Numbered from the stretch's first letter, positions 28,438-35,685 are shown. The stretch: DNA of 41,773 nt from Gammaproteobacteria bacterium (GCA_026981935.1 JALSIC010000099.1:1-41773); one strand, 5' to 3'. Translations and numbers: made by a program. The notes: generated by a model not told the origin, from the letters alone.

Positions 28438-29262
28438 ATGATCATAACTATATGTTCTACAAAGGGAGGTGTCGGGAAGACCACGGTGACGGCCAACCTG
28501 GCCGGCCTGCTGGCCGACGCGGGCTACCGCGTCCTGATGGTGGACGCGGACGCCCAGCCGACCCTGTCGAGCTACTATCCTATTGATAAACAGGCAAAGT
28601 TCGGCCTGCATCATCTGATCACGCGGGGCACCCTGGACGACGCTGTCAGTTTGACAGCGATTCCGGGCCTTGACGTAGTGCTCTCCGACGACCCGGAGGG
28701 CGCGCTGGAGAACTGGATTCTCCACACGCCCGACGGCCGTGTCCGGATGCGCCATGCCCTGCGGGAACCCCACGAGTACGACATCGTGCTGGTGGACACC
28801 CAGGGGGCCGTGGGTCCGCTCCAGGACGTGGGGGTGCTGGCGGCGGACATCCTGCTCTCCCCTCTTCCGCCGGAGATCCTCTCCGCCCGTGAGTTTTCCC
28901 GGGGGCTCCTCGCCATGTTGGACCGGCTCAGGCCCATGGCCCACCTGGGCGCTCCCGTCGGTCACCTGTACGCGGTGATCTACCGCATGGACCGCACTGT
29001 CGATGCCCGCCGCATCGCGGAGGGACTGCGGGCGGCCGCCTTCGCAGGCGCCCCTGGCGCGGTCACGATCCTTGAGACGGTCATCCCCGCGACCGTGGCC
29101 TACCGCGAAGCCGCCACGGCCCGCGTCCCCATCCACCGCTGGACTGCCGCCAGGCGGCGGACGCCGACGGTGGCGGCCGAGGCGATGGTGGCCTTGGCGA
29201 GGGAACTCCTGCCGCACTTGGATATTTGCTTGGAGGACAACACGAGGAGGAGCGCGTCATGA
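28438..29262 (+). CDS. parA: ParA/Soj-type ATPase of the ICE
   Basis: A 274-residue ParA-family partition ATPase, the first ICE gene after tRNA-Leu. The deviant Walker A KGGVGKTT is at residues 9-16, MVDADAQPT is the switch region, and VLVDTQG is Walker B. In related elements (Soj of pKLC102/PAPI-1) it is needed to keep the excised circular form. The ATG at 28438 gives the usual start MIITICSTKGGVGKTT; earlier in-frame codons lie in the tRNA. The start has only a G-run upstream. The stop overlaps the next gene by ATGA. Confidence 0.95.
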   Translation: MIITICSTKGGVGKTTVTANLAGLLADAGYRVLMVDADAQPTLSSYYPIDKQAKFGLHHLITRGTLDDAVSLTAIPGLDVVLSDDPEGALENWILHTPDGRVRMRHALREPHEYDIVLVDTQGAVGPLQDVGVLAADILLSPLPPEILSAREFSRGLLAMLDRLRPMAHLGAPVGHLYAVIYRMDRTVDARRIAEGLRAAAFAGAPGAVTILETVIPATVAYREAATARVPIHRWTAARRRTPTVAAEAMVALARELLPHLDICLEDNTRRSAS

Positions 29263-29681
29263 CGACTGAACTGGCTCATGGACCTTTGCATCCGGACCTT
29301 TTTGAGCCCGAGCCCACGCCCACGGTGCTCGCCATCGACCGATGCGATCCTCGATGGCGGGCCGAGGTGATGGTGCCCCACCCCGTACAGATAGAGGTTC
29401 AGGATGACCACACGGATTCCTTTGCCGCCGTGCTGCGACGGGTCATCGACGAACTCGTCGAATGCCATGCCCCGGCCCGCTGGGAGATCCTGGGTGGCTC
29501 GACCGACAGTTGTTGTCATCCGATGCGGATCGTGCATGTCGGCCTGGTTCACCAACTGGATATCGCCGCCCAGGACAGCCACCAGGCCCTGGATATCGCC
29601 CAGGCACTGGCCGCCCGGCGCTGGCCGGGATCGGAGGTGCTGGGCGTGGACCTGGTGCTGCCGGAGGAGGAAAGGCAATGA
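29259..29681 (+). CDS. Unknown protein between parA and parB
   Basis: A 140-residue, acidic, cytoplasmic protein that I do not recognise. It has no membrane segment or signal peptide. Features seen are the N-terminal LHPDLFEPEPTP, a central DSFAAVLRRVIDELVE helix, STDSCCHPMRIVH with adjacent cysteines and a histidine, and an acidic C-terminus. The ATG at 29259 follows GAGGAGGAG and overlaps parA by 4 bp; its stop overlaps parB by 4 bp. Tight coupling on both sides suggests a role tied to partition or replication. In related ICEs this slot usually holds a DnaB-like helicase, which this is not. Confidence 0.75.
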   Translation: MTTELAHGPLHPDLFEPEPTPTVLAIDRCDPRWRAEVMVPHPVQIEVQDDHTDSFAAVLRRVIDELVECHAPARWEILGGSTDSCCHPMRIVHVGLVHQLDIAAQDSHQALDIAQALAARRWPGSEVLGVDLVLPEEERQ

Positions 29682-31471
29682 GCACGAAGCGCCCGACCAC
29701 GGAAGAGATTGTCGAGCTTCTACAGCAGCCCGGCTTCCGCCGCCCTCCTGACGAGGAGCCGCCCCCGACGGATCCGATCCGCCCGACGCCGATGCGTCTG
29801 GCTGTCGATGAGATCCGTCCTTACGACAAGAACCCCCGCCGCGTGGCCAACGCCGAGTACGAGGCGATCAAGGAGTCGATCCGCGCGGCGGGGATGGACC
29901 AGACGCTCACCGTCACCCGCCGGCCCGGCGACAAGCTCTACATGATCGGGGCCGGCGGCAACACGCGGCTGCTGGCCATCCAGGAACTCTGGCGCGAGAC
30001 GGGTGACGAGCGGTTCAAGGAGATCCACGTCCTGTTCATACCCTGGCGGGGCGACGCGGAGACCCTGGTCGCCCACCTGCGCGAGAACGATCTGCGCGGC
30101 GACCTGACGCTGATCGACCGCGCCTTCGCGATCCGCGAGCTGCGCGCGATGCTTGAGGAGGAGCGGGGGGAGTCCCTGTCGCTGAGGGCGCTTTCGGAAG
30201 CTCTGAAGGCGCGAGGCTACCGGGTCGGCAAGTCGATGATCGCGCTCTATGACTACGTGGTCGACTTCCTGCACCCGGCCATTCCGGAGGCCCTGGCGGC
30301 GGGCCTGGGCAAGCCCCAGGTCGAACGCATCCAGGCGCTGGAGCGCGCCTTCGTCCACGTCTGGGAGGCGCTCGGGGTGCCTGACCCGGAGGCCGGGCGG
30401 GCCATCTTCCGCGAGGTGCTGGCGCGCCTGGACGGCGAGCGGATCGACCTCGACCGCTTCCGCATCGATCTCCATGCGGAGCTGTCGGTCTCGGCCGATT
30501 GCGCCGTGAACCAGGCGGCGTTGTTCCTCGGCGCCGCGCTGGACGGCCGGGACGTCGAGAGCCTGCTCGCCCGGCATCCCGTCGAGGACGAGGATGACGA
30601 TGCCGGAGAGGCGGAACAGGACGCGCCGGCCGGCACCCCGGACACACGTTCCCGCGTCGCCGGCATGACGGAGCCCGGTCCGGCCGGCCACGGGGGGGAG
30701 CCGAGCGCCGGAGAAGGCGGCGCCTTCGTCCGGGAGAGCGTCAGTCCCGCGCGGCATCCTGAAACAAGGTCCGCCGGCCCGGCCGGGGCGCCGCCGGCGC
30801 CGTCCTCGGACGAGGAACAGGCGTCCGGGCGGCATGGCAAGGACCACCTCAGAAATCTCAGGATACGGGCCGGGGCGCTTGCCTGCCGCATCACACAGGC
30901 CGTGGGATTCTACGAAGGCGTCGTCACCGAGATCCCCAACAACGGCGCGGGCTTTATCGTCAACCGCCCCATCTTGAGCGGCAACGAGGAGCAGCAACGC
31001 CGCCAGGCCATCGTCTGGTGGATGCTGGCGGCGATCTCGGAGCAGTTCCACACAGCGAACCGGGCCAGCGAGTACATGTCCCGCGGCATGGTCGTGGGGC
31101 ACATGGTCGGCATCCTGTCACAGGTGGCCGCATACAGCCGCTGGGAGTCCAACGCGCCCAACATCGCCCGGTGGCTGTCCAGGGAGGCACGGAACATCTC
31201 ATCCGGAATGGAAAGGGTGTACCAGGAGGTGCCCGCATGCAACGGGCCGGACCTGGGCCCCTTCTTCCTGGATGCCGACACCGGCCTGGACGACGAGACC
31301 TTCGAGGCGTGGCTGGAGCTGGCGCGGATCTACCGGGAAATCCGACGCCTCTGCGACGACTGCATCTGGGAGCGGCAATGGCTCGCGGAGGGTCAGGAGG
31401 GGGCGCTGGCCTGGAAGCGCCGCCTCGATTCCGAGACAGGCTTCCCGATCCCTGGGGGAAAGGATGGCTGA
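29678..31471 (+). CDS. parB: ICE ParB-family protein (PFGI-1 class)
   Basis: A 597-residue protein of the PFGI-1-class ICE ParB group (TIGR03764-like). Residues 35-150 form the ParB/Srx region: VDEIRPYDKNPRR, GAGGNTRLLAIQEL and HLRENDLRGDLTLIDRA. A helix-turn-helix region follows (about 160-200, LSLRALSEALKARGYRVGKS). Residues 300-385 are a low-complexity acidic/proline/glycine linker. Residues 390-597 are the ICE-specific C-terminal domain (IRAGALACRI, WWMLAAISEQFH, ERQWLAEG). It would bind centromere-like sites with ParA; no canonical chromosomal parS is visible in the window. The ATG at 29678 overlaps the preceding stop and has GGAGGA upstream. Confidence 0.9.
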   Translation: MSTKRPTTEEIVELLQQPGFRRPPDEEPPPTDPIRPTPMRLAVDEIRPYDKNPRRVANAEYEAIKESIRAAGMDQTLTVTRRPGDKLYMIGAGGNTRLLAIQELWRETGDERFKEIHVLFIPWRGDAETLVAHLRENDLRGDLTLIDRAFAIRELRAMLEEERGESLSLRALSEALKARGYRVGKSMIALYDYVVDFLHPAIPEALAAGLGKPQVERIQALERAFVHVWEALGVPDPEAGRAIFREVLARLDGERIDLDRFRIDLHAELSVSADCAVNQAALFLGAALDGRDVESLLARHPVEDEDDDAGEAEQDAPAGTPDTRSRVAGMTEPGPAGHGGEPSAGEGGAFVRESVSPARHPETRSAGPAGAPPAPSSDEEQASGRHGKDHLRNLRIRAGALACRITQAVGFYEGVVTEIPNNGAGFIVNRPILSGNEEQQRRQAIVWWMLAAISEQFHTANRASEYMSRGMVVGHMVGILSQVAAYSRWESNAPNIARWLSREARNISSGMERVYQEVPACNGPDLGPFFLDADTGLDDETFEAWLELARIYREIRRLCDDCIWERQWLAEGQEGALAWKRRLDSETGFPIPGGKDG

Positions 31472-31502
31472 ATGGAAATAGCATGCAAGGAGGGTGGAAA
31501 TT

Positions 31503-32084
31503 ATGGGACCCAAGGACCTCAATCTAGCCGTGCTGCAGTGCGCGGCCGCCTGCCTGCGGGCAGGTGACTGGGCGACGCTCCGGGAACTCGGGTTCGGCCG
31601 ACCCGAGATCGACGCGGTCCGGAGCCTCACTCTGGACCAGCTCGACCGCCTCGCCGACCACGGCCGGGGCCACGTGTTGCGGGTGCGTCTCGACCGAAGG
31701 GCCTTCTGGGCCCTGGTGGACGAGATCCGCCTGGAGCGCGGCCGCGAGGACGTTCAGATTGAGCTGCTGCGGCGGGACGCGCCACAGGACATGATGGAGG
31801 CGCTCTTCGGCATCGGGCCGAAACGCTACGCACGCCTGCGGCGCGGCCTTGAGGTCCCGCAGGCCACGGGACGGCCCGCGGAACCCTCGGAGGATGAGGC
31901 GCGCCGCGTCTGGCAGGCCTGGGAAGCCCTGGGTGAGCGGACGGACCTCGAGCCGCACGAATGGCTCGCCTTGTGCGAGCGCGCCGGTGTGAATGCGCGC
32001 GCCTGCTGGCGCCTCCTCGTCCGTTGGACAACGAGGGAGACAAGCACCGCCCGGACGGCGGTCAACCTGGAGACGGCGCCATGA
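31503..32084 (+). CDS. DUF2857-family ICE protein
   Basis: A 193-residue protein with the DUF2857 pattern: NLAVLQCAAACLRAGDWATLRELGFGRPEID, then LTLDQLDRLADH, RRAFWALVDEIRLERGRE, MEALFGIGPKRYARLRRGL, a PSEDEARRVWQAWEAL block and CWRLLVRWT. DUF2857 genes lie between parB and the STY4528 gene in PFGI-1/SPI-7 elements, as here. Several helical segments suggest a small DNA-binding or adaptor protein, but no function is established. AAGGAGG lies 9 bp before the ATG at 31503. The stop overlaps the next start by ATGA. Confidence 0.85.
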   Translation: MGPKDLNLAVLQCAAACLRAGDWATLRELGFGRPEIDAVRSLTLDQLDRLADHGRGHVLRVRLDRRAFWALVDEIRLERGREDVQIELLRRDAPQDMMEALFGIGPKRYARLRRGLEVPQATGRPAEPSEDEARRVWQAWEALGERTDLEPHEWLALCERAGVNARACWRLLVRWTTRETSTARTAVNLETAP

Positions 32085-33553
32085 CGCCCCACACCGAAGT
32101 GGAGATCGTCCAGGCGGCGGTCCGCGATGCCGCGGCCCGGCTGGCGGCTGGTGGCGGCCGTCAGGAGGGACTGCTCTATGTCGGGCAGCGGTTCGGGACC
32201 TATCCCGACTCGCTGCTCGGGGATCCGTCCCTGACGGACAGCGCCAAGGTCCAGTACCTGTTCCTGAGCCGGGAGGCACTGCGTGGGCGAAGCGCCGTCG
32301 CCATGCCCACCGTGACCGAGACGGCCGCGCTGCTCGGGCAGTCGCCCAAGACCGTGAGCCGCGACCGCCTGGTGCTCAGGCTCGCGCGCTGGATCAGCCT
32401 CGCCGAGGAAGTGAGGGACTCGCGGGGCCGCTGGCGCGGCGTCGTGTATGCGGTGCACGACCGCTCGAGCACGCTCGACATGGTGCTGGCGGTTGACGCC
32501 GACTACATGCGGCGCCTCGAGTCCTCGCTCGACCACGCGGACCCCTATGTGCGGCGTGTGGCCAGGACAACGTCCGAGGCCCTGGAGGCCGTCATCGCGG
32601 CGGGCATGGACCCCCTGACCACCGATCTCAACGCCTGGATAATCAAATGCAATGATCGTGCCAACAGGGGTGTCCACAGTGTGGACACTCCGCAGGACCC
32701 CGAGTCCGGGGAAAGTTATCCACAGAAGGCGGCATGCACGGACCGTGCCAAGGGGGGTGTCCACAGTGTGGACACTCCGCAGGACCCCGAGTCCGGGAAA
32801 AGTTATCCACAGAAGGCGGCATGCACGGACCGTGCCAAGGGGGGTGTCCACAGTGTGGACACTCCGCAGGACCCCGAGTCCGGGGAAAGTTATCCACAGA
32901 AGGCGGCCGGCCTACCGCATGTAAATTTTACACACGGTAACGCCGACCCGCATGTAAATTTTACATGCGGTGACCAAGTTGTTGATATTCAAGAAAAAAC
33001 GTCCAAAGGAGAGGTATCTGGGTCACCGCATGTAAAATTTACACACGGTGAATGTAGTAGTAGTAGTTATTATTTTAATAATAAAAATAAAAATACTACT
33101 ACAACTACTACGGTCACTGAAGTTGGTAAGAACTACAGGGCCAAGTCCTTTCGCTCATTACGCTGGCCGGACACGCTCGACGACAACCAGCGCCGGGTGA
33201 TCCGGCAGATCCTGGCACTGCACGCCCCGCCAGGGCTGGAGCAGCAGCTCCTCGATGCCCTGGCGCTCAAAATGCGCGATACCGCCGATCCCCTGATCAG
33301 CCTGACCAGCTACCTGTACCGTCTGTGCGAGCGCGCCAGGCGTGGCGCGTTCGTTCCGGTTCTTCCCTCCACCCCGGCCGACGCAAACACGCAGGATACC
33401 AAGCGCCAGGCGAAGCAACTGGCCTCTGAACTGGCTACCGAACTGCGCGGACTCGAACGCCTGAGAGACGCCGCCAAAGGCGCCGCCAGAACAAGCCTGG
33501 ACGGCCAGATTGCGCGATTGCGCGACAGGCTGGCACAGGTACGACCCTCCTGA
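32081..33553 (+). CDS. STY4528-like ICE replication protein with an embedded origin-like repeat region
   Basis: A 490-residue protein. Residues 1-190 match the STY4528 pathogenicity-island replication family: LLYVGQRFGTYPDSLLGD, a helix-turn-helix at about 76-105 (MPTVTETAALLGQSPKTVSRD), and LARWISLAEEVRD then YAVHDRSSTLDMVLAVD. Residues about 193-345 are a repetitive linker: three 29-residue repeats (HSVDTPQDPESG, SYPQKAACTDRAKGG), three PHVNFTHG-like motifs, and a low-complexity SSSSYY-N/K-poly-T run. Residues 355-490 form a helical C-terminal domain ending in a basic coiled coil (LRGLERLRDAAKG). The linker's odd sequence is explained by its DNA. It is coupled to DUF2857 by ATGA. Initiator function is inferred. 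Confidence 0.82.
   Translation: MTPHTEVEIVQAAVRDAAARLAAGGGRQEGLLYVGQRFGTYPDSLLGDPSLTDSAKVQYLFLSREALRGRSAVAMPTVTETAALLGQSPKTVSRDRLVLRLARWISLAEEVRDSRGRWRGVVYAVHDRSSTLDMVLAVDADYMRRLESSLDHADPYVRRVARTTSEALEAVIAAGMDPLTTDLNAWIIKCNDRANRGVHSVDTPQDPESGESYPQKAACTDRAKGGVHSVDTPQDPESGKSYPQKAACTDRAKGGVHSVDTPQDPESGESYPQKAAGLPHVNFTHGNADPHVNFTCGDQVVDIQEKTSKGEVSGSPHVKFTHGECSSSSYYFNNKNKNTTTTTTVTEVGKNYRAKSFRSLRWPDTLDDNQRRVIRQILALHAPPGLEQQLLDALALKMRDTADPLISLTSYLYRLCERARRGAFVPVLPSTPADANTQDTKRQAKQLASELATELRGLERLRDAAKGAARTSLDGQIARLRDRLAQVRPS
32716..32724 (+). promoter_or_regulatory. DnaA box 1
   Basis: TTATCCACA, a perfect match to the E. coli high-affinity DnaA box, in iteron 1. Confidence 0.7.
32803..32811 (+). 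promoter_or_regulatory. DnaA box 2
   Basis: TTATCCACA in iteron 2, exactly 87 bp after box 1 and in the same orientation. Confidence 0.7.
32890..32898 (+). promoter_or_regulatory. DnaA box 3
   Basis: TTATCCACA in iteron 3, 87 bp after box 2 and in the same orientation; it faces the AT-rich stretch downstream. Confidence 0.7.
32915..33050. repeat. Three palindromic sites with core TGTAAAWTTTACA
   Basis: The cores are at 32920-32932, 32953-32965 and 33031-33043. The second lies in a perfect 23-bp palindrome (32948-32970, 11-bp arms CCGCATGTAAA and complement). The first and third have the same left half-site CCGCATGTAAA and a right half ending ACACACGGT, so the outer CACCG/CGGTG is again complementary. 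The first two cores are 33 bp apart, about three helical turns. They look like binding sites for a dimeric protein. Confidence 0.85.
33053..33113. other. AT-rich triplet-repeat stretch (candidate DNA unwinding element)
   Basis: Within a roughly 65% GC gene this 61-bp stretch is nearly all A/T apart from TAG and ACT triplet runs. It contains GTAGTAGTAGTAGT on the left and ACTACTACAACTACTAC on the right (inverted), enclosing TTATTATTTTAATAATAA, so it could open easily or extrude a cruciform. It encodes the low-complexity SSSSYY...TTTTTT run of the protein. Its place right after the DnaA boxes and palindromes fits an origin unwinding element. Confidence 0.65.
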
Positions 33554-33587
33554 AAACATCCGCTGAGAACCAAGAGGAGAACGACTG

Positions 33588-34358
33588 ATGGAGCAGAAAG
33601 ACACCATGTCCCTGCAATTACGTTCCCGGGCGCCCGGCGCGCTGCGCGGCAGCGCCGTTCTGGAGATCCAGACCCGGGAAACGCAGAAGCTGATCAGGGG
33701 CCGGAGGCCCGAGGGCGGCAAGCCCGGCTGGGTCGGCCTGCTCCGCTTCGCGGCACTCACGAAGGTCATCTGGACAGGCGTCCAGGGGGACGACCCCTGG
33801 GCCGACTGGTGGCTGTGGCGCGTCGAGGAAAGCCTGGGCCAGTCCAGGGACGAGATCGCCAGAATGACGCGGGAGATCCGCACGCGGCTCAAGGGCGTGC
33901 GGGCGCTGCGCATCGATCTGGCGCAGTCAATGGCGCCGGCCGAGATCGAACTCAACTTCAGCACGCCCTACGGCTTCATGGCGGCCTACCTGCTCGCCGA
34001 CCATGACGAGCTGGTGCGCGGCGTGCTGACCGCCCGCCACGTGGGCCTGCTGAACCGCGACACGGCCGACCGGCTCCTGTACAGCGCTTCCCGCGCGGTC
34101 AGGCGCGCGCTCCAGGCGGCCCTCGGGTACAAGTACCTGGGCGTCACGCGCGCGGACGCGCGCCAAGGCACGGCGAAGGCGGCGCGCGCGCGTGACCTCA
34201 TGGGCGCCGTGCCGCAGGAGGTGGTGGACGGCGAAATGCGCGCCGAACATGCGCCGCCCCTGCGCCAGCCGGAGGAGGCGCGAGATGACCGTGGCCCCCC
34301 ATCCAAGGCGGCCACGGAGGTGGGGGGTGCTGACGTGGAAGCCGGCGCGATCTGCTGA
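33588..34358 (+). CDS. TIGR03761/PFL_4669-family ICE protein
   Basis: A 256-residue protein of the ICE-specific PFL_4669 family. Matching blocks are SRAPGALRGSAVLEIQTRETQKLIRGR, GWVGLLRFAALTKVIW, DDPWADWWLWRVEESL, IELNFSTPYGFMAAYLLADHDELV, VLTARHVGLLNRDTADRLL and the C-terminal GEMRAEHAPP. The last 30 residues are an acidic, disordered tail. The function is not established; the gene always sits in the replication/partition module. GAGGAGAA precedes the ATG. It lies 34 bp after the replication gene. Confidence 0.87.
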   Translation: MEQKDTMSLQLRSRAPGALRGSAVLEIQTRETQKLIRGRRPEGGKPGWVGLLRFAALTKVIWTGVQGDDPWADWWLWRVEESLGQSRDEIARMTREIRTRLKGVRALRIDLAQSMAPAEIELNFSTPYGFMAAYLLADHDELVRGVLTARHVGLLNRDTADRLLYSASRAVRRALQAALGYKYLGVTRADARQGTAKAARARDLMGAVPQEVVDGEMRAEHAPPLRQPEEARDDRGPPSKAATEVGGADVEAGAIC

Positions 34359-34364
34359 CGTAGC

Positions 34365-34388
34365 ACCCTTAAAAGGCCCTTTAAGGGT
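34365..34388. promoter_or_regulatory. Inverted repeat before the Bro-N gene
   Basis: Perfect 9-bp arms ACCCTTAAA and TTTAAGGGT with a 6-bp centre AGGCCC, in the 73-bp gap between two ICE genes and 43 bp before the Bro-N start. No U-tract follows, so an operator is more likely than a terminator; autoregulation by the next gene's product is one possibility. Confidence 0.5.
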
Positions 34389-34431
34389 AAGGGAGAGCCA
34401 CGGAACCGCATCACGGGAGGGATATTCGCGA

Positions 34432-35685
34432 ATGAGCACTTTGCCGAAGGAAATCGAGTTCGGAGACACGAAGATCGCCATCATCGACCGCGACGGCCGG
34501 CCCTGGCTGGCCGCGGCGGACCTCGCGAGGGCGTTGGGGTATACCGAGAGCCGCAAGGTGACCCGCCTGTACCACCGTCACGCGGACGAGTTCACGGAGG
34601 AGATGACGCAAGTGATTGATTTATCTGGGGCGCCCAAAGTGGGCCCCGCTAAAATCAATGACTTGCGTGACGATGGGGGCGCATCGCCCACCGCGATCCG
34701 CATCTTCAGCCCACGGGGCTGCCATCTGATCGCCATGCTGGCCCGCACGGAGCGGGCCAAGGTCTTCCGGCGCTGGGTGCTCGACGTGCTGGAAAAGCTG
34801 GCGGTGGCGGAAAACCGCGAGGCCTCGGATGCGCCGCCGCCGTTGTCGGAGGGCTCCAGGTTCGTGCCGGTCCGCATCGACGGCATCTGGCACTTCCTGA
34901 TCCAGGTGCCGGCGCCGCAGCATTTCGGCGAAAGCCTGTACGTCGCCCTGCGGCCGGCAGCGGAACGGCTGGGCCTGGCATGGCCGGATACCCGCGGCGA
35001 GGTGCTGGAGACACGGGAGTTGCATCTGAGCTGCTCCCTGGTGCCCCGGCGCTGGGGCGCCGTGGCCGTCGGTGACGCCCTCGGCCAGTCCCTGGAGCCC
35101 GACCACCCCATCGGGCCCAACGTCGTCACCTGCATCCCGCTGCACGAACTCGTGCCCCTCGCCCACGCGCTGGCCCCCTACCCGCCGGTCGCCGCGGCCG
35201 CCGCCGCGCTCGGCGAGCGCCTGTTGCAGGGATGGCACGCCCACGCCACCGGCGGCGTCCTGCCGGCTCCGTGCCCGGACGCCCTGCCCCGACTCGACGG
35301 GCACGTTCCGGCGCGCCCGGGCGACGCCCCAGGCCGGTCGGACAGGGCAGCGCGGTGGTTCGAGCCGCTCGCGGACGTGGAACTCGCCGAGATGCGCCGC
35401 CTCTGCATCGAGGGCGCGACCTTCCAGGCCATCGGCCGCGCGCTCGGCCGCTCCCACTACTCCGTGCGGTGGGCGCTGAGAGGCATGGCCGTGTACGACT
35501 CCACGCTGCCGGCGCGCGCGGGCGGCCTGCTGAAGGGGCTGGACGACGAGACGCTGATCCGGCTGAGGTCGCAGCGCGCGGCAGGCCGTTCCGTGTCGGC
35601 GATCGCGCGCGAGACCGGTGCGCCAGTCGGTCTGCTTTCGATCACATTCCGCGGCATGGACTTCGCGCGGGAGACGCGCCAATGA
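34432..35685 (+). CDS. Bro-N/antirepressor-like regulator with two C-terminal HTH repeats
   Basis: A 417-residue protein. Residues 8-125 resemble a Bro-N (phage antirepressor) domain: WLAAADLARALGYTESRKV, then RIFSPRGCHLIAMLARTERAKVFRRWVLDVLEKL. Residues 145-250 resemble P22_AR_N antirepressor sequences: FVPVRIDGIWHFLIQV, ESLYVALRPAAERLGLAWP, and IPLHELVPLAHAL. Residues 313-351 and 371-409 are two similar helix-turn-helix segments (ELAEMRRLCIEGATFQAIGRALG and ETLIRLRSQRAAGRSVSAIARETG), each followed by a RGM motif. GGGAGGG lies about 11 bp before the ATG. It is coupled to the next gene by ATGA. Regulatory function is inferred from domains; targets unknown. Confidence 0.75.
   Translation: MSTLPKEIEFGDTKIAIIDRDGRPWLAAADLARALGYTESRKVTRLYHRHADEFTEEMTQVIDLSGAPKVGPAKINDLRDDGGASPTAIRIFSPRGCHLIAMLARTERAKVFRRWVLDVLEKLAVAENREASDAPPPLSEGSRFVPVRIDGIWHFLIQVPAPQHFGESLYVALRPAAERLGLAWPDTRGEVLETRELHLSCSLVPRRWGAVAVGDALGQSLEPDHPIGPNVVTCIPLHELVPLAHALAPYPPVAAAAAALGERLLQGWHAHATGGVLPAPCPDALPRLDGHVPARPGDAPGRSDRAARWFEPLADVELAEMRRLCIEGATFQAIGRALGRSHYSVRWALRGMAVYDSTLPARAGGLLKGLDDETLIRLRSQRAAGRSVSAIARETGAPVGLLSITFRGMDFARETRQ

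Larger units (their letters stand above)
32657..32908 (+). repeat. Three in-gene 87-bp iterons
   Basis: Copies start at 32657, 32744 and 32831 (exact 87-bp, 29-codon period; the third is shortened to about 78 bp). They differ at only a few bases. Each contains a 19-bp inverted repeat GTGTCCACAGTGTGGACAC (32670-32688, 32757-32775, 32844-32862; 9-bp arms, one central base), a CCCCGAGTCCGGG element and a TTATCCACA box. The period keeps the reading frame of the replication gene. Confidence 0.95.

Noticed and set aside
32643-32924. Repeat-derived frames on both strands of the iteron region
   Set aside because: They are alternative readings of the 87-bp iterons; only the frame continuous with the replication protein has conserved flanking domains.
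32915-33050. Palindromes as canonical parS
   Set aside because: The sequence does not resemble TGTTTCACGTGAAACA; a different ICE ParB site remains possible.
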